Shown: piece after piece, positions 1 through 6,660 of the stretch
Position numbering within the stretch: the stretch's first letter is position 1
Layout of the letters: each line of letters begins with the position of its first letter
The notes under the pieces: generated by a model
What the model was told of the DNA's origin: nothing
The model's input: only the letters and a program-made list of their open reading frames with translations
Databases searched by the model: none
Position numbers and translations under genes: made by a program
Assembly: GCA_902464035.1 (NCBI GenBank)
Contig: CABQHT010000009.1
Location: 1 to 49,551, forward strand
Length of the DNA stretch: 49,551 bases
Direction of reading: 5' to 3'
Origin: an uncultured Collinsella sp.
GTDB lineage: Bacteria; Actinomycetota; Coriobacteriia; Coriobacteriales; Coriobacteriaceae

Positions 1-70
1 AGACCTTCCGCGCATACAGCGGAATGATCAGCGTCTCCTGTACGGTGTTTTTCTCAATTTTACATTTCAT
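1..70 (-). CDS. Methyltransferase, LCM-like family, N-terminus only
   Basis: The minus strand opens with an ATG at position 70 behind a strong ribosome site (GAGGAAG, 5 bases upstream) and reads 23 residues, MKCKIEKNTVQETLIIPLYA then RKV, before leaving the window. This start resembles class I SAM methyltransferases of the leucine carboxyl methyltransferase-like family, which begin with a short 'ETLLIPLYAR' segment. It follows two other methyltransferase genes on the same strand, so it is probably the third gene of one operon. The 115 bases before it (71-185) hold no convincing gene. The family call rests on very few residues and is moderate at best. Confidence 0.5.
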   Translation of the reverse strand, partial: MKCKIEKNTVQETLIIPLYARKV

Positions 71-185
71 AGGTTTCTTCCTCAGTGAATAAAAACTGTC
101 ATAATTGCCGCCAGCACAGCCGCTATGACCGTCATGTCTATCGCCATGTGCAGGATGGATGCAAAAATGCCCGTGCTTGATGCCC

Positions 186-791
186 TTACTTCTGCGCCGT
201 GACGCAGAGCCACCTTTTCTTTTTGCGTATCTGCACCTCGTGAAAACCCGCCTGCTCCAGATACGCCTTTAATTCAATGTCCTTGTAGATGGTCATGCCG
301 CCGATGATCTGCGTCCACCTCTCGTCCTTGTTCGTATCGCCATTGCTCTCGTTGCAGATAAGAATTGTCCCGCCCGGCTTCAGCGTCCGCCAGACCTCAC
401 AGAAGCATCGGGGCAAATCAGGCCAAAAATAGACGGTTTCAAAGGCCGTGGCAGCATCGAAGTAGCTATCCTCAAACGCCATATCCGCCACACTGCCTTG
501 CAAGACGGCGCAACGCCCCTCCTGAATTGCAGTTCGGTTGAGCTTTCTAGCCTTCTCCACGCTGACGGGCGAATAGTCGATGCCCTTGACGACGCCATAC
601 GGGCATTTTTTCAGCAGCCGTTTTATGTTTGCCCCGCCGCCGCAGCCGCAATCCAGCACCTTGGCATTTGGCGTAAGTCGTAGAAACTGAAGTCCCCACC
701 GCGCCACAGGGCTGTGGCCCAGATTCATCATGGCAACCATAAGTTTCCCGCCGAGGCCCACGGGCTTGCGGGTGTTTTCAAAGAACGACAT
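186..791 (-). CDS. Class I SAM-dependent methyltransferase
   Basis: A 201-residue protein starting MSFFENTRKPVG. The start at 791 is chosen because GGAGGGG lies about 7 bases upstream; an upstream in-frame ATG at 821 has no such site. Glycine-rich SAM motif I (VLDCGCGGGANI) is near residues 45-56, followed by the acidic residue in GIDYSP and the post-motif 'RTLKPGGTILICNE', typical of UbiE/Methyltransf_11 enzymes. It overlaps the end of the upstream methyltransferase gene by 14 bases, indicating translational coupling. The substrate cannot be read from sequence. The operon starts behind a DtxR-like iron box, so a role linked to metal or metallophore handling is possible but is inference. Confidence 0.85.
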   Translation of the reverse strand: MSFFENTRKPVGLGGKLMVAMMNLGHSPVARWGLQFLRLTPNAKVLDCGCGGGANIKRLLKKCPYGVVKGIDYSPVSVEKARKLNRTAIQEGRCAVLQGSVADMAFEDSYFDAATAFETVYFWPDLPRCFCEVWRTLKPGGTILICNESNGDTNKDERWTQIIGGMTIYKDIELKAYLEQAGFHEVQIRKKKRWLCVTAQK

Positions 792-1407
792 CTGGCCCCT
801 CCGATTTCGTGCATTCCGCATAGGTCAACGGGAACGAGGCCTTCAACACCGCGCTTTTCTGCACCGCCCAGCCGTTTTGACGCAGGAAACACAAGTATTC
901 CTCGCTTGTCCACCTGCTGTGGAGGGGGAATCCCGCCATACTCATGAAAAAGGCTTTTGCTTTGCCGGAAACCGAGTTCCCCGCGTGGGTGAAGGTTGGC
1001 GCGATGAGCACGCCGTCGTCCTTCAGCACCCGCCTGATTTCTTGCAGGGCCTTTTCCGGATACGGCACTATGTGAAGCGCGTTGGACACGATCACCACTT
1101 CGAAGGACTTCTGTGCATAGGGCAGGCGGAACATATCTTGTACGGAAAAGTGCAGCTTTGCGGATTGATTGTCCCGCTTTGCTTCAAGGATCATCTTTGC
1201 AGAGGCGTCCGTAGCCTCGATGTGCGCCGCCGTATTCACGATGCTCTTTGCGATAAGCCCCGTGCCGGTGGCGACCTCCAGTACGGTTTTTGCTTTCACT
1301 ACCGGCCGGATCAGCCCATACATCTTCTCATACGCCGCCCGGTCGTTTCGCATGAAACGGTCGTACCGACTGGCATTCTTGTCCCAGAAACCCTTGCGTT
1401 CATGCAT
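778..1407 (-). CDS. Class I SAM-dependent methyltransferase
   Basis: A 209-residue protein, MHERKGFWDKNASRYDRFMR onwards. Motif I is LEVATGTGLIA, motif II contains IEATDAS, and 'IRRVLKDDGVLIAPTF' is the usual post-core strand. This arrangement fits the UbiE/Methyltransf_11-like group. ATG at 1407 follows a weak purine-rich GGGGGCGAC; a TTG five codons upstream is the alternative. It is the first gene of a minus-strand operon of at least three methyltransferases, overlaps the next gene, and is preceded by a promoter that carries a DtxR-like operator (1467-1482). The substrate is unknown. Confidence 0.83.
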   Translation of the reverse strand: MHERKGFWDKNASRYDRFMRNDRAAYEKMYGLIRPVVKAKTVLEVATGTGLIAKSIVNTAAHIEATDASAKMILEAKRDNQSAKLHFSVQDMFRLPYAQKSFEVVIVSNALHIVPYPEKALQEIRRVLKDDGVLIAPTFTHAGNSVSGKAKAFFMSMAGFPLHSRWTSEEYLCFLRQNGWAVQKSAVLKASFPLTYAECTKSEGPDVVL

Positions 1408-1439
1408 GGCTGTCGCCCCCAAACAGTTAGAGCCATCTA

Positions 1440-1482
1440 ACTATAACACACGAAGCATGAAGTAAGATAAGGCTAACCTTAT
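1440..1482 (-). promoter_or_regulatory. Promoter with DtxR/IdeR-like iron box
   Basis: On the minus strand the motif AAGGTTAGCCTTATCT (within 1467-1482 and just beyond) matches the DtxR-box core AGGTTAGSCTAACCT at about 12 of 15 positions, with arms ATAAGG and CCTTAT. A -10 like TATAGT sits at 1440-1445 with a poor -35 17 bases upstream, inside the box. Known: DtxR/IdeR with Fe(II) blocks such promoters. Inferred: the methyltransferase operon is derepressed when iron is scarce. Confidence 0.5.
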
Positions 1483-1710
1483 TTTCTTGGCTAAGACGCA
1501 TCTCTTCGGTTTTCGCTTATAACGGCGCGAGTCAGATACTAGGCTGAAGCTGAAGAAGGAGCTTGGCGGACAGGTAGGTCGATACCGGTTCCCGGAACGG
1601 TGATCCAGCCAATTACACAAGGGCCCTAGTCATGCAGGTAAACCCAATCCATGACGGGAAATAGGTCCTTTTCTCTAGTTCGACGTCTTTCGCGGGCGAC
1701 GGGTTAACGT

Positions 1711-1947
1711 GGCTGGCGGGATTCCCTGCACGAAGCCGTTGTTGCCACCGCCTCCAGGCGCGGTTCGCTCGGCAAGATGGGCGACTACGAGGCCGTACTC
1801 GGCGAGGTCAGAAGATCCGATATGATGCGGGGCATCTGGTCCTCTTACGTCTCGGCATCACCCTATGCTGAAGGCGTCGATTTCGAAGAGGCGGTCGATT
1901 TGGCCATCGAGCTCGCAAGGCTTTCGGAGCTTGACGATTTGGACTGA
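1711..1947 (+). pseudogene. AbiEii-type nucleotidyltransferase toxin, C-terminal relic
   Basis: The plus strand is open from a stop just before 1711 to TGA at 1945-1947 and reads 78 residues, including RGSLGKMGDYEAVL, GIWSSYV, SPYAEGVDFEEAV. This pattern (RGS..M..Y..V..EV..S..M...W..Y....PYA..V.FEEA) matches the C-terminus of AbiEii/AbiGii nucleotidyltransferase toxins of type IV toxin-antitoxin pairs. No start codon with a ribosome site precedes it and the catalytic N-terminal half is missing, so it is a remnant. The 228 bases upstream (1483-1710) hold no recognisable feature. The family assignment is from memory of family patterns. Confidence 0.45.
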
Positions 1948-2093
1948 TGGAGGTGAGAAGTCCCTCACCGCGCCAATACCAGACGATTGCGCTATAGACA
2001 TCTCTCCGACCCTTTGAATCACTCCTTTTCACGCCACCCGCTACGAACCCCGGTGGGAGCCAGGGAGTGATTAAAGGAGCGACCTGCGGATTT

Positions 2094-2180
2094 GCGAATC
2101 AATCGAGTCATTCCTGAAATCGCGAATCAAGGGCGTGATTCGCCCAAATTGCGCACGAATCAGCCCTTAGGCGGTATAGT
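2094..2180. repeat. Clustered CGAATCA motifs and hairpin near a promoter-like site
   Basis: The octamer GCGAATCA or its complement occurs at 2094-2101, 2122-2129 and 2136-2143 (inverted), and CGAATCA occurs at 2156-2162. The middle two form a perfect hairpin, GCGAATCA-AGGGCG-TGATTCGC. A -10-like GGTATAGT follows at 2173-2180. This looks like an operator array in front of a gene that is now lost; the next open reading is the recombinase relic. Confidence 0.3.
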
Positions 2181-2222
2181 GCGACACGGACTGACAGATC
2201 CGTACCGGATAGTCACTGAGGG

Positions 2223-2450
2223 GACCGGCTCTCTCTGATCTGGCTCGTATTATCGTTCCACGCCTTCGAGCTGCTCTACTGGACGGGCATCCGCTGCGGC
2301 GAGCTCCTGGCGCTCACACCGTCTGACTTCATGCTGGAGAGCTCGCGGCTGCGCATCAACAAGTCCTACCAGAGCCTTCGCGGCGTGGATACCGTGACCG
2401 CCCCCAAGAAGTCCAAGTCGGTGCGCACAATCGTCATGCCCGCCTTCCTG
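2223..2450 (+). pseudogene. Tyrosine recombinase (phage-type integrase) relic
   Basis: The reading frame from 2223 gives FHAFELLYWTGIRCGELLAL followed by TPSDF, LRINKSYQ and APKKSKSVRTIVMPAFL. This is the conserved box I region of tyrosine recombinases (catalytic Arg in TGIRCGELLAL), with the strand and 'P.T..S.R.I.MP' segment that follow it. The match breaks off near 2450, and both the N-terminal arm and core-binding domains and the C-terminal HxxR...Y are absent. There is no ribosome site or start in front. It marks the scar of an integrative element next to the defence genes. Confidence 0.7.
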
Positions 2451-2928
2451 CGTGGAGGCGAGACCCTCCGTGAGCGTTCAGAAAGCACCGAGGGACTCGA
2501 TGGCGGGTTGGCCAAGGAGGTGCGGCTGGGTTGCCCCCCTGGGGCGAGCTGAACGAGTCTTTGCAGCGGTGGATCGAGCTGGTGATGAGGCTCTTCCTGG
2601 CGTTCGGCGGGCCTGTTGACGCACTTTCGATCGACAAGTCGATGGAATCATCGATGGCAGTGCCAGAGACGCTTGACATGGATACTGATGGGGACACGAG
2701 CATCTTCGATATGGGACGCGGGTAGATTGAGTCTTTAAGCTCCATCTGGCACGCGGTTCTCAACGCTATTTGGGACTAATTAGCGATAGAACATAAAGAG
2801 AGTGCTTGATGCGGGTCTTCAATCTGTTCCCGCGCTCTCTGGTCCTATCGTGCCGTCATCAAGCATCTTATTTACTCTGTGCAATATAATTCTGGATGCA
2901 AAAAGATACCTGCACGGAGGTTTCCGGA
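2451..2928. other. Gap without a convincing gene
   Basis: After the recombinase relic the sequence continues with open but unrecognisable frames, probably decayed element DNA; one plus-strand stretch at about 2531-2725 reads as an acidic peptide without a ribosome site. From 2760 to 2895 the DNA becomes AT-richer, as expected for the promoter region of the next gene, but no clear -35/-10 pair could be assigned. Confidence 0.4.
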
Positions 2929-4662
2929 ATGTCCAAGCTCAACATCGACCAGAAAACGATCAAGCTGCTCCTTACAGATAAGCATTCAGACTTCCTCATC
3001 CCAGATTACCAGCGACCTTACGCCTGGGGCGAAGACGAGTGCGCAACGCTGTGGGACGATCTCTTCACCTTCGCGTTTCCCAACGACGACTGTGACGCCT
3101 TCAAAAGCACTAGTGATGAATACTTCCTCGGCCCCATTGTTACTTTCAAGAACGACGCAGGCCAGCTTGAAATAATCGATGGCCAGCAGAGACTTACAAC
3201 CATCATGTTGCTGCTTAGGGCGTTTTACGACAAGTTCGCAAACATGAAGGACAAGCAGTCAATTAAAGTGCGTGACTCGATTGCTGGCTGCGTCTGGAAG
3301 ACCGATGAGTTCGACGACCCCGACATGGATGCGCTGAAAATTGATTCAGAGGTGGCGAGCGATTCCGACAAAGATGAGTTTCTAGATATATTGCGCCACG
3401 GCGCTGTGGGCCCCATGGCCCACAGCGCCTATTCACGCAATTACGCCTTCTTCTCTAAAAGAATGGCCGAGATGGCAAGCGAGTGGCCAAGCTACATCGC
3501 GCTGTTCGCCGCTCGCATTCTCAATAACGTAATCTTGCTTCCCATCGAGGCGGAATCCCAGGACACCGCACTCAGGATCTTCTCGACTCTGAACGACCGT
3601 GGACTTCCGTTGGCAGACGCTGACATCTTTAAGAGCCAGTTCTACAAGCACTTTTCCATCGAGGGCCGCAAAGACGAGTTCGTCACGCGCTGGAAAGCGC
3701 TCGAGGAAACGGCCAACCTTATTTTCAAACCGACCTCGGGCACACCGCTCGACGAGCTTTTCACCCGCTATATGTACTATCGCCGTGCCAAGAAGGGCAT
3801 CCGAGACACAACGACCAAGAGCCTACGCGACTTCTACAGCGATAACTCGTATGAAATCCTACGCGAGGACGCGACGCTCGACGCTTTGGAGTCTCTGCTC
3901 GATTTTTGGAAACGGGTTGATGCGCAGGAGGGCTTTTCCGAGCGTGTAGCACGCCGCCTATTCGTTCTCAATTACGCACCCAACGGCATGTGGGCTTATC
4001 TGTTGAGTACCTGGTTCCTGGCAAAGCGCAATACCAAAGGCGAGCTGGACGACAAAGAGCTCTACGATTTCCTTTGCTACATCACTGGATTCATCTACGC
4101 CTACTCACTTGAGCGTCCCGGCGTAAACGCCCTGCGCGGTCCCGTCTATCCCGCACTCATAGATATCGTAGAAGGTCGCAAGGTCGACTTTTCAGCCCAT
4201 CTGTTCGACCGTGAAACAATTACGGGACGCTTCAGAAGCTATCAGTTCACCAACCAACGTCGCTTCACACGATCGATGCTTGTTTGGTGGGCCTACTCAG
4301 ATCCTAAGCAACCTCTCATGGACTTGGACACAACGCTCGAGATTGAACACATCTATGCAAGAAAGCGTAACGAGGTACATCCGCTATCCAATCGCTCAAA
4401 TCTTGAAGCACTAGGAAACAAGGCGATGTTGGAGAAGCGCGTAAACATTCGCGCCTCAGATTACCAACTGACGGATAAACGCAAGTATTACGAGGGCTAT
4501 GTGAACGATAAGGGCGTTGAGGTGTCGGGGACCGCTGTTCGCGAACTCGTGGAAATTGCGCGATGCGGCGACTTTGCCGAGGGCGACATCGAAATGCGCA
4601 CCGAGCGGATCATCACTACTTTTGTCGAGTGGCTTGGCAAGTTGGGCCTGTTAAGGGAATAA
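2929..4662 (+). CDS. DUF262/DUF1524 (GmrSD-like) restriction protein
   Basis: A 577-residue protein starting MSKLNIDQKT; CGGAGG 8 bases upstream fixes this start over an ATG 33 bases earlier. The N-terminal DUF262 domain carries IPDYQRPYAWGEDE (near residue 24) and IDGQQRLTTIMLLLRAFYD (near 85), the ParB/Srx-like nucleotide-binding core. The C-terminal DUF1524 domain has the His-containing LEIEHIYARKRNE motif of HNH-type nucleases and a downstream Asn-rich SNLEALGNK segment. Known: such fusions resemble GmrSD and BrxU, nucleotide-dependent nucleases that cut modified phage DNA. It stands alone between element relics. Which modification it recognises cannot be seen. Confidence 0.85.
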   Translation: MSKLNIDQKTIKLLLTDKHSDFLIPDYQRPYAWGEDECATLWDDLFTFAFPNDDCDAFKSTSDEYFLGPIVTFKNDAGQLEIIDGQQRLTTIMLLLRAFYDKFANMKDKQSIKVRDSIAGCVWKTDEFDDPDMDALKIDSEVASDSDKDEFLDILRHGAVGPMAHSAYSRNYAFFSKRMAEMASEWPSYIALFAARILNNVILLPIEAESQDTALRIFSTLNDRGLPLADADIFKSQFYKHFSIEGRKDEFVTRWKALEETANLIFKPTSGTPLDELFTRYMYYRRAKKGIRDTTTKSLRDFYSDNSYEILREDATLDALESLLDFWKRVDAQEGFSERVARRLFVLNYAPNGMWAYLLSTWFLAKRNTKGELDDKELYDFLCYITGFIYAYSLERPGVNALRGPVYPALIDIVEGRKVDFSAHLFDRETITGRFRSYQFTNQRRFTRSMLVWWAYSDPKQPLMDLDTTLEIEHIYARKRNEVHPLSNRSNLEALGNKAMLEKRVNIRASDYQLTDKRKYYEGYVNDKGVEVSGTAVRELVEIARCGDFAEGDIEMRTERIITTFVEWLGKLGLLRE

Positions 4663-4973
4663 AACTTGATTCATCTTCGCTTATCGGTCTTGGACCTGGA
4701 AAAGCTCGTTGCTTTTGCTCAGTAGACGGACGTTGCCGTCTGCTGCGGTTGCGTGTCAAACATTGGTGTCAGTACCCCGGAAAAGGGGTGTGGCCACCGC
4801 CTAGAATTTTCAGTTACCACGCTGAGACGATAGGAGATGACCACATGGACACTGTAGCGCACGAGGCGCCCGCGACGCCATTGCTTGCGTTTTGCCATCG
4901 CTGTTCGAAGCGTGTCGCTTGGGACTCCTGACCAGAGGAGAGCTGACCGTTCCTTGCGAAACCGCGAGACCGG
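4663..4973. other. Intergenic gap with two short hairpins
   Basis: Between the DUF262 gene and the DUF3800 relic lie two inverted repeats: 4720-4745 (CAGTAGACGG, 6-base loop, CCGTCTGCTG) and 4774-4789 (ACCCC-GGAAAA-GGGGT). Neither is followed by a clean T run on either strand, so they are not obvious terminators. A very short open frame with a good ribosome site (4844-4930) is listed separately. No -35/-10 pair was clear. Confidence 0.35.
4844..4930 (+). CDS. Possible 28-residue peptide with CHRC motif
   Basis: ATG at 4844 follows AGGAG with 8 bases spacing and reads 28 residues to TGA, with a CHRCSKR segment near the end that looks like half of a zinc knuckle. No homologue is recognised. 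It may be the start of a truncated gene whose rest was lost when the neighbouring minus-strand DNA was inserted. Only the ribosome site supports it. Confidence 0.25.
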
Positions 4974-5647
4974 CTATATCCGCTTGCTGCGGGCTTGCTT
5001 GAGCCAGTTTCTCTTGAAAGAGCCTATACCTCCGAAGAACTTGTTGTACGTCTCACCGTTCTCCTTGGCTCCGTACTTGACCAAGGCAAGTTCGATAGTG
5101 CAGAGGTAATCCGCCACTTGCTCGAGGCGGTAGTCGGTCATCGAGGTCTTGCGGTGTCGGACGACCCCTTTTGAGAGGACCTTGCCCACCGAGCGGTCGA
5201 GCGCTTGCTTGACGATGTCCTGACCGTTGTCGTAGTAAACCTTCACATCGTCGAAGGACTGGAAGAAACCCAGGTGTTCAATCATGGCGGAGGAGATGTC
5301 GCGTCCCATGCGCTCCATTAGCCTTGCTGGGTCTTCGAACTGGCTGCGGCGGTAGACGAACGTGATATAGGAAATGGGAAGTTTGCGGACGAACGAGGAG
5401 AAGTAGGTGAGCATCACCTTGCGCTGCTCGATGTTAAGAAACTCATAATCCTTGTGCCCGTTCATGAGAGCTCGGAGTGAAGCGAAATGTTAGGGAGATC
5501 GGCCCTGGCAAGCTTGGCCTCATAGCCCGTGACCGCCTCGGCGATGCTGTCTGCCTGGTCGTGAAAGACGAGTGCGAGCAGATAGTAGCGAGCTTTGCCG
5601 CCGCGGTCGCCGCTCTCGTCGACGAAGATGCTGGGCTCCTTGGCCAA
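4974..5647 (-). pseudogene. DUF3800 protein, split by a frameshift
   Basis: Two overlapping frames together make one DUF3800 protein. The first part (TTG at 5647, GGAG six bases upstream, to TGA at 5462) reads MAKEPSIFVDESGDRGG and ends LHSELS; the second (ATG 5465 to 4974, 163 residues) continues with NGHKDYEFLNIEQRKVM, FDDVKVYYDNGQD and YRLEQVADYLCTIELAL. Known: DUF3800 has an RNase H-like fold with an N-terminal FVDESG (Asp) motif and a later VYYDNGQ and DY.L..AD..CT.E. The junction lies in the run CTCTC; removing one CT step restores a single frame. The two frames also share an ATGA overlap, so a coupled two-polypeptide form is possible. DUF3800 proteins often sit in defence loci; the function is unproven. 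A short two-hairpin RNA lies just upstream. Confidence 0.75.
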
Positions 5648-5668
5648 TGGGGACTCCAATGGAATGGA

Positions 5669-5723
5669 TAAAAAAATAGCCGGGGGACTCCCCCGGCATT
5701 TGGAGGTAGCTTAATGAGCCACC
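5669..5723 (-). ncRNA. Short two-hairpin RNA before DUF3800 (attenuator or trans RNA)
   Basis: On the minus strand a predicted transcript of about 55 bases begins at 5723. It folds as hairpin 1 (5705-5723, GGTGGCT-CATTA-AGCTACC with one G-U pair) and hairpin 2 (5679-5697, GCCGGGGG-AGT-CCCCCGGC), then TATTTTTTT, a strong intrinsic terminator. The DUF3800 start lies 22 bases beyond. A promoter (5730-5758) points straight into it, with the +1 expected at the first base of hairpin 1. Known: computationally found 'DUF3800 RNA motifs' occur upstream of DUF3800 genes. Simpler alternative: it is just the terminator of the preceding small genes. Confidence 0.55.
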
Positions 5724-5729
5724 AATAAC

Positions 5730-5758
5730 CTTATAGCATGTGCTGGCGGTGAGTGCAA
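5730..5758 (-). promoter_or_regulatory. Sigma-A-type promoter for the DUF3800-linked RNA
   Basis: On the minus strand TTGCAC (5753-5758) and TATAAG (5730-5735) are separated by exactly 17 bases. Transcription would start about 7 bases downstream, at the base of the first hairpin. The -10 overlaps the stop codon of the small upstream frame. Confidence 0.5.
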
Positions 5759-5880
5759 GGGGGGAGCCGGTGCATGGCGTCGCGGCTGATGCGCAGCATC
5801 GCGCACGCCTCGTCGGCGTCGAATATCACGTTAGTCGATGCGATGAGCCACACCTGGTTCCTGCTAATGCTCTTGGTCAT
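5731..5880 (-). CDS. Possible 49-residue helix-turn-helix-like small protein
   Basis: ATG at 5880 follows AAAGGAG and GAGGACGACC, a good ribosome site, and reads 49 residues, including NVIFDADEACAMLRISRDAM, to TAA at 5731. That segment resembles the first helices of excisionase-type helix-turn-helix proteins ('t.ee.A..L.isr.t'), but it ends before the recognition wing. It lies 78 bases after the excisionase-like gene on the same strand and could be a truncated duplicate of it. No firm function. Confidence 0.4.
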   Translation of the reverse strand: MTKSISRNQVWLIASTNVIFDADEACAMLRISRDAMHRLPPCTHRQHML

Positions 5881-5958
5881 GGTCGTCCTCGAGCTCCTTT
5901 CGTCTCGAGGCTCCCTCGCGTGCCCGGCCGCGGGCGGCTCCCGGGGCGGTCGCCGCCG

Positions 5959-6177
5959 TCATTTCCTGCCGCTCCTCGACTCGATGTAGGCGTCCACTGA
6001 CGCCCTCGACACCAGGAGCTTCCTTCCGAGCCTGTACGAGTCGATCTCCCCCGACCAGATGAGGTCGTACGCCTTGTTTCGGCTCGCCCTCATGTACTCC
6101 TGCATCTCGATCACCGTCATCCATTCGTCGCGATCTTGGCTTCCCTCGGGCGCGGCGCATTCGGCTGTGCGTGCCAT
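5959..6177 (-). CDS. Excisionase-like helix-turn-helix protein
   Basis: A 72-residue protein starting MARTAECAAPEG; the start at 6177 is set by GGAGG 5 bases upstream. The segment from about residue 20, MTVIEMQEYMRASRNKAYDL then IWSGEIDSYRLGRKLLVSRASVDAYIESR, is the HTH_17/excisionase (MerR-like wing) fold that binds DNA next to attachment sites or acts as a small regulator. No intact integrase is next to it; the only recombinase sequence is the relic at 2223-2450. It probably belonged to the decayed integrative element. Confidence 0.75.
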   Translation of the reverse strand: MARTAECAAPEGSQDRDEWMTVIEMQEYMRASRNKAYDLIWSGEIDSYRLGRKLLVSRASVDAYIESRSGRK

Positions 6178-6375
6178 GGTTCCTCCAGTCTTCCCGTGCG
6201 GCACCGCGCGAGCACGCCGCACGGCACCGTGTCCCTTTTCGTCTGCGCGACGATTGAACCGCCTGATGGCGATTGATGAGCACGGCGGAGGCGGGGATGG
6301 GTCGAGGTGACTCGAGCTGGTCGTGCCTTCACGAAACGGCCATGAGCCGCGTGCCTTAGCTGGCAGCTAAGTCCC

Positions 6376-6406
6376 TGAAAAGCAAAAGGCGCCCATGCGG
6401 GCGCCT
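6376..6406 (-). terminator. Rho-independent terminator
   Basis: AGGCGCCC-ATGC-GGGCGCCT at 6387-6406 forms an 8-bp GC-rich stem; on the minus strand it is followed by TTTTGCTTTTC. It would end transcription of the XRE regulator and the small frame downstream of it. Confidence 0.75.
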
Positions 6407-6443
6407 GCCTAGGATCGAAGTTTGTTCGGTTGTGGTCGGAATG

Positions 6444-6587
6444 CTAGTCTTCCGCGGTGCTGTCGTCCGGGGTCCGGCATCTGTCGTTCGCCTCTTCTGT
6501 CGTGTTTGCTGTTGCGTGTTCTGCGAGCGACCTTGCGCGGACCGGCCGGCCCGTTGCCCCAGGTGCACCCGGGTAAATGGTACCCAT
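6444..6587 (-). CDS. Possible 47-residue hydrophilic protein
   Basis: ATG at 6587 to TAG at 6444 reads 47 residues, MGTIYPGAPGATGRPVRARS then an acidic Thr/Glu/Asp-rich tail ending DDSTAED. It sits 73 bases downstream of the XRE regulator and about 40 bases before the terminator on the same strand, which is where a last operon gene would be. There is no clear ribosome site and no recognised domain, so it is only a candidate. Confidence 0.25.
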   Translation of the reverse strand: MGTIYPGAPGATGRPVRARSLAEHATANTTEEANDRCRTPDDSTAED

Positions 6588-6660
6588 CCGTTAGGACATG
6601 GAGATTACGGGAGGGCCGTCTGGGCAAACTGGGGCGGACGAGCGGGCGTCGGCGGCTCGA

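Noticed and set aside
71..185. A 21-35-residue hydrophobic frame on the minus strand ending at 82 (MAIDMTVIAAVLAAIMTVFI).
   Set aside because: No ribosome site at its ATG and no upstream start; it may be the tail of a lost membrane gene, but evidence is too thin for a feature.
4720..4745. Intrinsic terminator of the DUF262 gene.
   Set aside because: The stem is good but no T run follows on the plus strand, so it is left as an unexplained hairpin.
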